Shown: one piece after another, positions 54,599 to 63,821 of the stretch
How positions within the stretch are numbered: the first letter of the stretch is position 1
Layout of the letters: the number at the start of each line of letters is the position of its first letter
NCBI GenBank assembly: GCA_965199915.1
Contig: OZ241348.1
Location: 3,348,001-3,412,000, forward strand
Reading direction: 5' to 3'
DNA length: 64,000 nt
Origin: VXYL01 sp965199915
GTDB lineage: Bacteria > Pseudomonadota > Gammaproteobacteria > Pseudomonadales > Azotimanducaceae
Notes under the pieces: generated by a model
What the model saw: only the letters and a program-made list of their open reading frames with translations
Told to the model about the DNA's origin: nothing
The model's database searches: none
Program-made: the position numbers and the translations under genes

Positions 54599-55307
54599 GA
54601 CTTCAGTAACTCCTCCAGTTCTGATGTTGCGTCTAGCTTAATGCTTGTCCACTCGGCCTTCTCAAGCAACCGAATCTTGGACCATCCGCAGGCTCTCGAA
54701 CCGAAGCCTCTAGTGCGGACTCAACCAAGGCCGACAGGGCGCACACCGGCGCACGTTCGCCGGCCGTGCCGCCACCGTCGGATCCGTGCCTTCTAGCATA
54801 CCATCAAAGAAATCTAGGCAGATTGCGTTGATCACGCACATAGCGGAATCGGCGAAACTGCCGTCACATCAACAAGTTAGCGACGCCACGGGTGCGTCTC
54901 GATCAGCACGGCGACGATCTACCACACAGAGTCCGCTGGCTGCACGCAGGGTCCACCATTTGGCCTGCCCTCGGGCCATCGGCAAGGTGCGGTCGCCAAG
55001 GGGGCATCTCGCGACGGTCCGAAGCGCCGACGCTTGCTACAGTGGTCGCGTTGGGCACTCTCACCGCACGAACGGTCGAAGCGCAACGGAATACGTTGGG
55101 CTTCGACAGATCAACTCGTTGATCCCGCAGGGTGTTTTCCTGGTGACGCGGCCGAAGAAAACGGGTCAAGCACCGCGTGGTGGAGCGGCGCGAGGCCAAC
55201 CGGCGACAAGGCGTGACGTCCGACCAGACTACCGAGTTCGCGGGGCGGCTAGCGGTTGCCCGCGGCGGCTGTCGGATCGACCACCGCCGACCCGGAGACG
55301 GGAAACG
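54599..55307 (-). other. 709-bp interval without a clear gene inside the island
   Basis: No convincing gene is seen on either strand. On the minus strand a frame without a start codon runs from about 54722 to a TGA at 54598-54596. It overlaps the parB-like ATG and would encode about 41 residues including KIRLLEKAEWTSIKLDA. It could be the tail of a deleted gene. The promoter of the ParB-like cluster is probably here too. Confidence 0.35.
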
Positions 55308-57113
55308 CTATGGTCTTCCTGACGACGAACTTCGAGCTGTCGGAACCTCATAGAAGGACCAGACTCGCGATGCAGCCTTCGCTAGGGACTCGGAGCGGGA
55401 AGTGATCGCTTCGGGGTTCCACTCCTCCATTGACGTAACCTCCCGTGTGATCGCGAACGGACTCTGCTCGAATACCTCTTGCTTGGCCGCAAAGCTCGCG
55501 TTGAACTGGCGTCGTGCAAAATTATCGCTGTCGCCCAAGAGAGTCAAGTTGCCGATGCGGTAGACCCAGCGCTCGGCTTCGGAACCGACACTAGGGAATC
55601 CGCTCCATCCACTCCAGTACGTCGCCGACTGGGGAAGAACATGCTCGACCGCGCATCCGCTGAAATCGAGCGCTCTCGCCTCCCTCTCCCGTGCGGCGTT
55701 GATCCCGAAGAGGAGTCTCTTTGCCCGCCTCGCGTCCTTCATTTCGACAATGGCTAGCTGCGTCACGAAGCGAGCATCGTCCATGATACTGCGTTCATCG
55801 CATTCTCTGAGGTCTGTTTGAATCTCCAAGTCCGTGGGGTTCGTCACAGATGTGATGCGCATGGCACAGTTGGCGAAGGCCGTCTCATACTTAGAGGGCT
55901 CGAATTTGGCTTCGCAGAAGGAAACTCGAATGACGAAGGATGCGAGATCGCTGAGACTGCGGTATATGGCATGGGCAACTCGACGCCTGTCTTCTGGGGT
56001 GGCCTTCTGTGCTTCGATGAACTTTCGGAGGAGGGCAAAGACGAGCGGCTGGACGACTCTGTAACCACGAAGCTCGCTGAGAAAATCCACAAGACGCCTC
56101 TTGTTGGTCGTCGTGCGCGATGCCTTCCCAAATGCGTCGAGGAAATCCGGATTGGGGTTGGTGGCGACAATCGTCCTGAAGAGCTCGACGAAGCGCAGGT
56201 CAGCGAGTTCACGAACGAGCGCATAGACGTAGTCACTCGCGTTGCGCCGGCCGCCACTGGACTGAATCTTGGATCGTGTCTCTCGGTAGAAGCGCGTCTT
56301 CTGCAGGTAGCCGAATCGGCACTGAAAATAACATCTGAAGTACTCCTGCCGTCGCCTAGCAGTTCGACTGTTGGGCAATACGCTCTCCAAGTTGCTGTGT
56401 ACCGTCTCCCTGCGCTCCACGTCCTGCGGTCCGGTAAAGTAGGAGTAGAGGTGATTTCGGATGAGGTCCACATCGTCCAATTGCTTTCCTCGACCGTTCA
56501 GCGCCTCGAATACGGCATTGGCATCTTCCGAAATCGGGACGTACAACACGCCGATCTCCACATTGTCCACGAGGAATTCAAAAAAGCGCCTTGCTTCAGC
56601 CAGAGTCAAGCCGACGACGAAGACCTCGATTGTGTTCCAAGCTGATGTCAGCTTGCCGTTCGTACCTATGTCGTGGCCTCGAATGAGCTGTGTGAACCGC
56701 GACCGATCTTGGCGAGGTGGTCTAATACGTGGTGGATCCCTCGTGGTGTCGTCAAGATTCGTCGTTGCGCTTTCGGACCGGTCGAACAGAAGCCGCAAGG
56801 CCCGCTGCTCCCAAGGTGAGTCCGACGCTCGTTGCGCCGCAAAGCGGCGACAGAGCCTGGCTATCAGGAGCGACAAAGTGATGAGGCGCTGCTGGCCATC
56901 GTTGATCTGCCAAACACCGTCGGTATTCACCAGCATGATTGAGCCGATAAAATAGCTGGCGCGACCTTCGTCAATGGCCTCCTTTAGGTCAAATAGCAGC
57001 TCCCCTACCTGCTCCTCGGTCCAGTCATAGTAGCGCTGATGCCACGGAACGGCGAACCGACCCTTCGTGAAGAGGTCGGCGACCAAGAGCACTTCAGACG
57101 TGATCTGTGTCAT
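55308..57113 (-). CDS. DUF262/DUF1524 (SspE/GmrSD-like) nuclease
   Basis: The 601-residue protein begins at an ATG overlapping the dndC stop (ATGA). The DUF262 part has FAVPWHQRYYDWTEEQV and INDGQQRLITL (DGQQR at 72-76), a nucleotide-hydrolysing ParB-like fold. The C-terminal DUF1524 part has VEHVLPQS (His491), RIGNLTLLG (Asn522) and NFARRQF (Asn531), an HNH-type nuclease arrangement. This is the architecture of SspE, which restricts DNA in phosphorothioation systems, and of the GmrSD enzymes. Coupling to dndC supports the restriction role. Confidence 0.85.
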   Translation of the reverse strand: MTQITSEVLLVADLFTKGRFAVPWHQRYYDWTEEQVGELLFDLKEAIDEGRASYFIGSIMLVNTDGVWQINDGQQRLITLSLLIARLCRRFAAQRASDSPWEQRALRLLFDRSESATTNLDDTTRDPPRIRPPRQDRSRFTQLIRGHDIGTNGKLTSAWNTIEVFVVGLTLAEARRFFEFLVDNVEIGVLYVPISEDANAVFEALNGRGKQLDDVDLIRNHLYSYFTGPQDVERRETVHSNLESVLPNSRTARRRQEYFRCYFQCRFGYLQKTRFYRETRSKIQSSGGRRNASDYVYALVRELADLRFVELFRTIVATNPNPDFLDAFGKASRTTTNKRRLVDFLSELRGYRVVQPLVFALLRKFIEAQKATPEDRRRVAHAIYRSLSDLASFVIRVSFCEAKFEPSKYETAFANCAMRITSVTNPTDLEIQTDLRECDERSIMDDARFVTQLAIVEMKDARRAKRLLFGINAAREREARALDFSGCAVEHVLPQSATYWSGWSGFPSVGSEAERWVYRIGNLTLLGDSDNFARRQFNASFAAKQEVFEQSPFAITREVTSMEEWNPEAITSRSESLAKAASRVWSFYEVPTARSSSSGRP

Positions 57114-58303
57114 GCGTGTGCGAACGACTGTTGGAGGGCAAGACGGCCACTTTCCGTGATTTCGTCTCGCCACCAGACGTCCTCAATGGAGTCGATCTCT
57201 GCTTGGGTGATGAGGCTTGTGCCCACCTCGTCTTGTAGTGTGCGTAATCGCTTGAGGATCATGCGACGGACTGGGAGCGTAAACGGGCCGAACACCCTGG
57301 AGCCGTCCGATCTGTGCCTTGGATTACCGTCGCGGCGCACAGGAAGCCTGTTGCCATCGTCTTCCCGAAGTTGGATGAGCCACTCACGAAAGTCATAGAG
57401 GCGGGTTAAGTATCCCGCGTCTTCGTGACCAGAATCTATGAGCCCGCGAAGGCTTCGATCCTTCACCACTACAGTGCAGGTCCAGCACCCGAATCTTGGC
57501 GAGGAACTACCGCACGATGGCGCGTCGTCCTTGGAGATGACCAAGGGGCACTCTCCACCAGCCGCCTGCCGATACAGAGAGATCAGGTCTCTGTGGGTTC
57601 CGCCCCAAGGCGGCCGGCGTTGCATCAAGACCATCCAAACGTCGTCATCGTCGAGATCAGCAAGGGGGGCGAACATGCGGCACCCTGCAATGGACGAGTG
57701 TGGATTAAGCCGCGTTGCGGAGACTTTGCGACGGGCCATGCCGCGTCCGCGGGTCTGCGACTCGCTGCGCCGGGTTCCAACGAGCAGTATGGCACCGCCG
57801 TTTTCCCGCACGAACTGTTGGAGGATACGGCTTGTGGGACGGATTTTCATCCGATCCGTACACCAACGGAAGTTCCTTGTCGGCGGAATGTAGCCACGAC
57901 CGATAACGTTGACCCAGAAGGTCTGATCTACGGCAGGCGTCGTGACGCGTGTCTCGATCGGCAGCTCGCACGAACCGGCTGCGGTCGCAACGGACGTAAG
58001 CGAAGTGCGGAGGTGGCGCATAACCAAGGGGGACTCGACAAGAGTGTCATTGCCAAGAACGATGAGCGGGCGCCGACGTCGCCCAGGCGGTAGGTCGGCC
58101 ATCATTTCCCACGTCAACTGCAAGAGCAGCGTGGAATCCTTGCCGCCGGAAAACGCAACGACCCAAGGGTGGTTGTGCCTCCGACAATACTCCTGTTGCA
58201 GAACTTCCTTGATTCGTGCGAGTCGTGCAGGCAGTGTCCGCAGGTTGTCTGCGTCCCTTGCGTGTTGGCTCACAGGGATGGTCTTAACGGTGAGGCCGGT
58301 CAT
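57110..58303 (-). CDS. dndC: DndC-type phosphorothioation ATP-pyrophosphatase
   Basis: DndC belongs to the PAPS-reductase/ATP-pyrophosphatase family and activates DNA for sulfur insertion. The 397-residue protein has the PP-loop FSGGKDST (51-58), IGRGYIPPTRNFRWCTDRMK (133-152), GTRRSES, and cysteines C148, C264, C273 and C276 (CGSSSPRFGCWTCT) suited to an iron-sulfur cluster. The pattern matches DndC more closely than SspD or ordinary PAPS reductase. It overlaps dndA by 4 bp upstream and the DUF262 gene by 4 bp downstream. Confidence 0.88.
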   Translation of the reverse strand: MTGLTVKTIPVSQHARDADNLRTLPARLARIKEVLQQEYCRRHNHPWVVAFSGGKDSTLLLQLTWEMMADLPPGRRRRPLIVLGNDTLVESPLVMRHLRTSLTSVATAAGSCELPIETRVTTPAVDQTFWVNVIGRGYIPPTRNFRWCTDRMKIRPTSRILQQFVRENGGAILLVGTRRSESQTRGRGMARRKVSATRLNPHSSIAGCRMFAPLADLDDDDVWMVLMQRRPPWGGTHRDLISLYRQAAGGECPLVISKDDAPSCGSSSPRFGCWTCTVVVKDRSLRGLIDSGHEDAGYLTRLYDFREWLIQLREDDGNRLPVRRDGNPRHRSDGSRVFGPFTLPVRRMILKRLRTLQDEVGTSLITQAEIDSIEDVWWRDEITESGRLALQQSFAHA

Positions 58304-59598
58304 GCGGCAATACTCCTAAGGGCCGGTACGGCTTCGTGGAGCCGGTGACCGGCCGCGTCAATGTCTGCTGTGGTTGTGTGCCTGCCCGCGCTGACTCTGA
58401 TCGATGACAGCGCTTTTGTCTCTGACAGCCCGAGTCCGAGCAGCACATGCGACGGTTCGACTTGGCTAGTGGTGCAGGCGGACCCGGCGGAGACTGCGAT
58501 GTCGCCGAGTGCAAGCATGAGGGACTCGGCTTCTACATCGGGAAACGCGACGCTCAGAATCCCTGGAACGCGGGCCGATTGGTTTCCGTTGACCTCTGCT
58601 CCCTCGATCTCACCGATCCAATCTAGAAGCCGCCGGTCAATGGTTGCGGCATGGGTGGCATCTGATTGTAGCCGCTCGCGCACCAAACGGGCGGCAACGC
58701 CGAGGCCCACGATTTGGTGGGTCGCGAGTGTGCCGGACCTGAGCCGTCCTTCCTGTCCACCACCGTGGATTTGTGCTTCAAGCATTGGTCGTACGCTGCG
58801 ACGCACGTAGAGTGCGCCAATGCCCTTCGGACCGTACATCTTGTGGCCACTAAGTGACAGCAGGTCAACATCTAGGCACCGAACGTTCATGGGAAGACGC
58901 GCTGCGCTCTGGGCGGCATCAACGTGAAGCAAGCAGCCGTGTTTGTGAACAACATGCGCGATGGTCGCAATGTCGGTGATAGTGCCGACTTCGTTGTTGA
59001 CGTGCATGACGGACACCAGGACCGTGTCGTGCCGGATGAGCGCCTCGATTTGTGCCGGCGTGATGAGTCCCTCGCCATTCGGTGCCGCGCGGTCAACGCG
59101 CATGCCGTTCTGCGCCAACCAGTCGGCGGTGTCCAACACGGCCTTGTGCTCTAGAGCCGAAACCAGTAGATGTCGGCCGGCGCCACTGCGAGACAGCATT
59201 GTGCCTTTGATCGCTAGGTTGATTGCCTCCGTGGCACCCGACGTCCAGATGATCTCGTCGTCATCGGCACCGATCAACCCAGCGACTTCTTGGCGTGCCG
59301 TCTCTACCGCCTCGGCAGCGGCCTGTCCGAAGCGATGAGCCGTGGAGTGCGGATTCCCGAATACGCCCTCGCGCGTGAGGAAGTTGGCCATTGCACGCGC
59401 AACTTCAGCCTCGACTGGCGTTGTCGCGGCGTGATCAAGATAGATGTTGGGCGAATCCGCCACCTGCACACCACTAGGTTTAGGACGCAGGCTTCGTAAA
59501 GCGATGCCGCGGCGTTCCTCGAACATGCTGAGCACTCGCGGGCGCGGGTGCGTGGGAACGTCCGACCTGGCTGGTGGCAGTCTTTTTTGGCCCGACAT
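58300..59598 (-). CDS. dndA: DndA/IscS-type cysteine desulfurase
   Basis: This PLP enzyme removes sulfur from cysteine and passes it on as a persulfide. The 432-residue product has NIYLDHAATTPV, the PLP lysine in LSGHKMYGPKG (Lys253), GGGQEGRLRSGT and the active Cys375 in VSAGSACTT. It has a 45-residue N-terminal extension compared with the family; the ATG at 59598 follows AGAGAGGGG, while the GTG at 59463 would give the usual 387 residues. It is the first gene of the dndA-dndC-DUF262 string. Confidence 0.86.
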   Translation of the reverse strand: MSGQKRLPPARSDVPTHPRPRVLSMFEERRGIALRSLRPKPSGVQVADSPNIYLDHAATTPVEAEVARAMANFLTREGVFGNPHSTAHRFGQAAAEAVETARQEVAGLIGADDDEIIWTSGATEAINLAIKGTMLSRSGAGRHLLVSALEHKAVLDTADWLAQNGMRVDRAAPNGEGLITPAQIEALIRHDTVLVSVMHVNNEVGTITDIATIAHVVHKHGCLLHVDAAQSAARLPMNVRCLDVDLLSLSGHKMYGPKGIGALYVRRSVRPMLEAQIHGGGQEGRLRSGTLATHQIVGLGVAARLVRERLQSDATHAATIDRRLLDWIGEIEGAEVNGNQSARVPGILSVAFPDVEAESLMLALGDIAVSAGSACTTSQVEPSHVLLGLGLSETKALSSIRVSAGRHTTTADIDAAGHRLHEAVPALRSIAA

Positions 59599-59745
59599 TT
59601 GCCCCTCTCTTGTGACCGTCTGCCTTGAAGCGGGCGATTGCGCGGGAGCCCGTCACGATTTCCTTGCCGACATTGTGCCTTGCCACGGCCCAGCTCCGCC
59701 TCACTCAATCGCCGTGTTACGCCGGCATTGTAAGGTATGAATGGA

Positions 59746-60582
59746 TCAGCGGGCACCGCCTCGCCGCTCCTGCCGCAGCATCGCTTCGAGTTCCCGATTC
59801 CGCTGCTCGAGATCGGCGGCCCGGCGCTCGGCGATGGCGCGGGCGTCGGCCTGCTCCGCGTAGGTTCGCAAGTCTTCGCCCGTCTGCGCATCGCGCCAGC
59901 GCAAGGCAAGCGCCGGTTCTTGGCCCGCTTCCGGCGCATGGTCGGAAACGTGTGCCAGCAAGCCCAACGCCTCGCTGCGCACTCCGCTCGAACCGTCCGC
60001 CAAGGGCACTTCCGGCAACGGGCGTGCTCCGGCCGGCGACAACGCGAATCCGCGTAGCGCCGGTGGCCCCATGTGCCGCCCGGTGGGGTCGAACAGGAAG
60101 CACTCGCGCACGCCCAATAGCGCGTAGGCGTCCAGCTTCGCGCCCGCGTCCCGCTTCCAAGTGGACGTCGACAGCACCTCCAGCACGAAGTCCGGCGGCG
60201 GCAAAACGGTCGCGTCGTACTCGATGCGTCCTCTGTCGCGCTCCACCCCGAACGCCACGAACACGTCCGGGCTGAGACGGCCACGCACCATGTCCCCGTG
60301 CTCGTCCCGCAGCCGGAAGACCACCGGCAGGTCGAAACCCACCTCCGCCCGCCGACCACGGAAACGGAACTCCAGTGCTTCGGCGGCATGCCGCATGGCC
60401 GCCGCATGCGGGGCGATCATCGGCTGCATGTCCTCGCCCGGCGGCGGCTGGTCCTCCAAGGACGCCAGCCACTCCGCCAGCGCTCTGCTTTCCCGCAGCC
60501 ACGGACGAAGCGGCGACGCTGCGGGCGAACGCCGCTCGGCCCGCGTTCGCGGTTCGATTTCCGCGGAAACGGTCTCGGCCAT
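59746..60582 (-). CDS. Uma2 family (DUF820) endonuclease-like protein
   Basis: The ATG at 60582 has a strong GAGGAGG site. The 278-residue product has SPDVFVAFGVERD and PPPDFVLEVLSTSTWKRD, then KLDAYALLGVRECFLFDP. This is the PD-(D/E)xK-like core of the Uma2/DUF820 family, and a C-terminal coiled coil follows (AIAERRAADLEQRNRELEAM). These proteins are common as multicopy accessory genes; their function is unproven. Confidence 0.85.
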   Translation of the reverse strand: MAETVSAEIEPRTRAERRSPAASPLRPWLRESRALAEWLASLEDQPPPGEDMQPMIAPHAAAMRHAAEALEFRFRGRRAEVGFDLPVVFRLRDEHGDMVRGRLSPDVFVAFGVERDRGRIEYDATVLPPPDFVLEVLSTSTWKRDAGAKLDAYALLGVRECFLFDPTGRHMGPPALRGFALSPAGARPLPEVPLADGSSGVRSEALGLLAHVSDHAPEAGQEPALALRWRDAQTGEDLRTYAEQADARAIAERRAADLEQRNRELEAMLRQERRGGAR

Positions 60583-60824
60583 GACAACCTCCTCGGCGGG
60601 CGGCGACGAGAGCGCCACCGCCCGGCAACATAGCACACCGGCTGCGCGCGGGCCGCTGTTCCTTTGGCGGGGATTCGCATGGCCGGAGCATGGCGTGTGC
60701 GTTTGGCGTTGTATGTAGGAAATCAGCCACGCGTTATGCAATCCGCGCCGATCCGCTTGCAAACCGCAACCGAATCTCGACTTTGCTTTGCTTGGAACAA
60801 AACTTGCGCGAGTTCTCGCCCGCG

Positions 60825-61958
60825 TCAGCCTGCCCTAGCCGCCCCGCCGCACACTGGCGCGCTGTTCGCCTCGGCGGCGAGCGCGGCGTGGCGGTCCGTC
60901 TTCGGCAAGTTGCCGAGCTCGCGCACGCGCTCGAAGAATCGCGGCCATTCTCCGCCCGTGGCGCGGAAGACGCGGGCGAAGCCTTCCCGCAGGTCGTCGT
61001 AGGCGCCGAACGAGACCAAACGGGCGTTGTTGAGCGGCGCCTCCATGAAATTGTCGTAGCGCCCGTTTCCGAGTTGGTCGCGACAGGCGCGGTACGCCGT
61101 TCGCATCGCCCGGAAGGCTTCCGTCTTGAGCAGGCGCTTGGCGGCATCGTCGATGGGCTGCCGGTACAGCGCGTCAAGCCGATTCCGCCAGTGGGCGAGG
61201 AAGCGCCCGAAATCCCGCGCGGCCCGCCGCTGTGTTCGTTGCGCGCGACGATGCGTTGGCGCATCCTCGCCGTTCGCGGCGAGCCACGCGACAGCGCCCT
61301 GCGCGCCAACGAAGCTGGCAAAAGATTCGTTGAAGGTGGAGTCGTCCCGGAGGTAGACCACGCCGTGCGCGAGTTCGTGGAACAGCAACTCGGCGAGGTC
61401 GGCTTCGGCGAAGTGGATAAAGCTGGAAAGCAGCGGATCGTCGAACCAACCCAACGTGGAGTAGGCGACCACCGGATACAACTGCACGTCGTGTTCCACC
61501 GCCAGCCGAGCCGCTTCCCGTTCGGCCGCCCGCTTGGCGAAGAACCCGCGGTAGATGACGCAGCCGACCAGCGGATAGCAGCGCGGCACGGCGGCGAGGG
61601 CAAGCTCCTGGGCGGCCACGACGTTCCACACCGGGAAACCGGCGAGCTCCACGTAGGTGCGGTAGCGGCCTTCCACCGGCAACGCCAGCTCCTCCTCGGC
61701 GAACCGCAACAGCGACACGGCCAACCGCAACTGCGCGGTGAGTTCCGGGCGCGTGTGCCCATCCGCCAACACCGCCTGGACATCGCGTCTCGAAAGCAAG
61801 AGCGCGGTTTGACCATAGGCGGCCTGCGCGTAGAACTTCACCGTCGCGCACCCGGTCAAGGTGGCCGCCAGCAGCAGGCCGAGAGGCACCCTCCGCCACG
61901 AGCGCGCCGGCCACCGCGCCGAGCGTTTTCGCCGCGGCGGACAACGAGCGCATCCCAA
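60825..61958 (-). CDS. predicted zinc aminopeptidase, lipoprotein
   Basis: The product has a lipobox (LLLAATLTGC) after a basic N-terminus, then FYAQAAYGQTALLLSRRD, YPVVAYSTLGWFDDPLLSSF, and the zinc motif ELLFHELAHGVVYLRDDSTFNESFA split across two sites (HELAH and the following Glu). This matches the predicted aminopeptidase family COG4324/PF10023. The frame is open further upstream to an ATG at 62027 that overlaps the divergent acyltransferase start, so I use the TTG at 61958; the start remains uncertain. Confidence 0.8.
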   Translation of the reverse strand: MGCARCPPRRKRSARWPARSWRRVPLGLLLAATLTGCATVKFYAQAAYGQTALLLSRRDVQAVLADGHTRPELTAQLRLAVSLLRFAEEELALPVEGRYRTYVELAGFPVWNVVAAQELALAAVPRCYPLVGCVIYRGFFAKRAAEREAARLAVEHDVQLYPVVAYSTLGWFDDPLLSSFIHFAEADLAELLFHELAHGVVYLRDDSTFNESFASFVGAQGAVAWLAANGEDAPTHRRAQRTQRRAARDFGRFLAHWRNRLDALYRQPIDDAAKRLLKTEAFRAMRTAYRACRDQLGNGRYDNFMEAPLNNARLVSFGAYDDLREGFARVFRATGGEWPRFFERVRELGNLPKTDRHAALAAEANSAPVCGGAARAG

Positions 61959-62025
61959 GCGCCAGCGCCGCAACCTCAAACCACCTGCGACTGTGCGAGC
62001 ATAGGCGGGTGGCAAGAGCGAGACC

Positions 62026-62895
62026 ATGATCTCCACGCTTCGAGGCGCCGCCGCATTGGGCTTCCTGGTGCTGAACACGATGTTCTGGTTCGTGCCGATT
62101 TTGCTGCTCGGCACCGTGCGGCGCCTCTCACCCGCGCCAGTGAAGCGCGTCTGCGGCAACGGCTTGGCCGCGTCCTTGAGCGGCTGGGTGGCCTGCGCCG
62201 CGGCGATGGCGTCCGCGCTGCGGGTCGTGCGCCTGCGGCTGGAGTTCGCGCCCGATTCGCCCGCGCTGCGCTCGGACGCGTGGTATCTGCTCGTCTGCAA
62301 CCATCAAAGCTGGGCGGACATTCTGGTGCTGGTGTTCGCCTTTCGGCACCGCACGCCACCGTTCAAGTTCTTCACCAAGCGGGCGTTGATTTGGTTGCCT
62401 CTCATCGGCGTCGCGTTGTGGCTGCTGGACTTTCCCTATGTGCGACGGTACGGCAGCGAGCGCCTGCGCGCCAATCCCGCGTTGCGCGAGGAGGACCGGC
62501 GCGCCGTGCGCGATGTCTGCGCGGTCATACGCGAGCGGCCCACCAGCGTGTTGAACTTCCTCGAGGGCACGCGCTTCACGGAGGCGAAACGGCGGGCACA
62601 GGGCTCGCCCTATCAAGCCTTGCTGAAACCCAAGGTGGGCGGCTTGCTGCTGGTGCGCGACGGGCTTGCGGAACGGCTGCGCGCGGTGGTGGACACCACC
62701 ATCCTCTACCCGGGCGGCGCGCCGGGGTTCTGGGATTTCCTCTGCGGTCGCCGCCCGGTGTGCGATGTACACGTCCGCGTTCTGCCTACGCCGGAAGGTG
62801 ATCGCGACGCCCTGCGCGATTGGGTGGACGCGCTGTGGGCGGAGAAGGACGAGCGGTTGCGGGCCGCCGGTTCTCCGGCACCTGCCGCCGATTGA
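62026..62895 (+). CDS. PlsC/YihG-type acyltransferase
   Basis: The 289-residue protein has an N-terminal membrane helix (AALGFLVLNTMFWFVPILLL), the acyltransferase motif NHQSWAD (HX4D), FFTKRALIWLPLIGVALWLL and LNFLEGTRFT (the EGTR motif). It resembles E. coli YihG, which makes phosphatidic acid species at the inner membrane. It is divergent from the aminopeptidase gene, with overlapping or very close starts. Confidence 0.88.
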   Translation: MISTLRGAAALGFLVLNTMFWFVPILLLGTVRRLSPAPVKRVCGNGLAASLSGWVACAAAMASALRVVRLRLEFAPDSPALRSDAWYLLVCNHQSWADILVLVFAFRHRTPPFKFFTKRALIWLPLIGVALWLLDFPYVRRYGSERLRANPALREEDRRAVRDVCAVIRERPTSVLNFLEGTRFTEAKRRAQGSPYQALLKPKVGGLLLVRDGLAERLRAVVDTTILYPGGAPGFWDFLCGRRPVCDVHVRVLPTPEGDRDALRDWVDALWAEKDERLRAAGSPAPAAD

Positions 62896-62965
62896 AGGCC
62901 CCGCGGCCGGGTTGTGGGAAGCACAAGAGGCACCGGCAAACGCGGCGGAACCCCACGGCAACGCC

Positions 62966-63709
62966 TCAGGGCGTGGCGGCGCTCACGGACAGGTTCCCAA
63001 CGCGGGCTTCCAGATCCGCCAGGGCGTCTTTCAACTCTTTCAAGCGGCGGCTCACCGTCGTGCGGCTTGCGTTGATGGCGGCGATGTCCTCTTCGTTCTC
63101 CCGCACCCGCGACGCGGTCTGCGCGGCCGCGTTCACCTTGTCCACCAAATCCCGCTGCGCCTGCTGCACCCGCTGCAGGCGCATGTCCAAGGCGGTGACC
63201 ATGTCCGCCACTTCCTGCTGTCGCTTCGCCGACGTGTCAAGACGGGCGACCGTGCTCTTGAGGGCGTTGACGCTGGATTCGACACCCGTGGCCGCCTTGT
63301 TCGCCTGCGCGATGGCGGCGCGGTTCTCCTCGATCCAGCGCTTGTTGCGCTTGTTGGCGAGATCCCACACCTTGCGGATTTCCGTTTCCCAAAACGACAG
63401 CTTGTCGTCGGTTGCCGCGTCGGATTCGGAGAGCGACTCGTCCGTCATGCGCAGGCGCTCCTCCAACGCGCCGATGCGCCCGGCGTAATCCGCCAATTGC
63501 CGGTTGTTCTCGCGCAGCTCCCGCTGTTGGTTGAAAATGAACCAGCCGGCCGCCGCCAACGCCACGCACAACATCGCCAGCACCGTGGAAACGGCGACGT
63601 TCGACCCGCCCGACCGCCCGCGCCCGCGCGACCGCGAGGATGCGCGACCGCCCTCCCGCGGCGGTGCGGCGATGGCGCCGGGGCCAATGGATGGAAACTG
63701 CTCCGCCAC
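62966..63709 (-). CDS. membrane-anchored coiled-coil protein
   Basis: The 247-residue product has a basic N-terminus, one membrane helix near residues 38-58 (AVSTVLAMLCVALAAAGWFIF), and long coiled coils to the end (IGALEERLRMTDESL, MRLQRVQQAQRDLVDKV, RLKELKDALADLEARV). It looks like a small inner-membrane protein with a periplasmic coil, perhaps related to cell-envelope or division functions. I do not recognise a family. Confidence 0.6.
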   Translation of the reverse strand: MAEQFPSIGPGAIAAPPREGGRASSRSRGRGRSGGSNVAVSTVLAMLCVALAAAGWFIFNQQRELRENNRQLADYAGRIGALEERLRMTDESLSESDAATDDKLSFWETEIRKVWDLANKRNKRWIEENRAAIAQANKAATGVESSVNALKSTVARLDTSAKRQQEVADMVTALDMRLQRVQQAQRDLVDKVNAAAQTASRVRENEEDIAAINASRTTVSRRLKELKDALADLEARVGNLSVSAATP

Positions 63710-63821
63710 GGGTGGAAGCTCGGTGCGTCGAACGGCGAAAGCCTATCTTGCCGTCGCCAAATGCTCAAGCCCCAGCGCCAGCGCCGCACCGGCCCCCGCA
63801 AAGCCGGTGTGTCTTCGCCAC

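Noticed and set aside
54786..55322. A 178-codon plus-strand frame in the island gap
   Set aside because: It is Arg/Ser-rich with no domain and no ribosome binding site; it looks like chance coding.
57110..58303. An ordinary sulfate-assimilation PAPS reductase (CysH)
   Set aside because: The IGRGYIPPTRNFRWC and CGSSSPRFGCWTC segments and the coupling to a desulfurase and a DUF262 nuclease fit DndC, not CysH.
60690..62801. A 703-codon plus-strand open frame opposite the aminopeptidase and through the acyltransferase
   Set aside because: It is in the wrong frame relative to the acyltransferase and lacks any recognisable domain.
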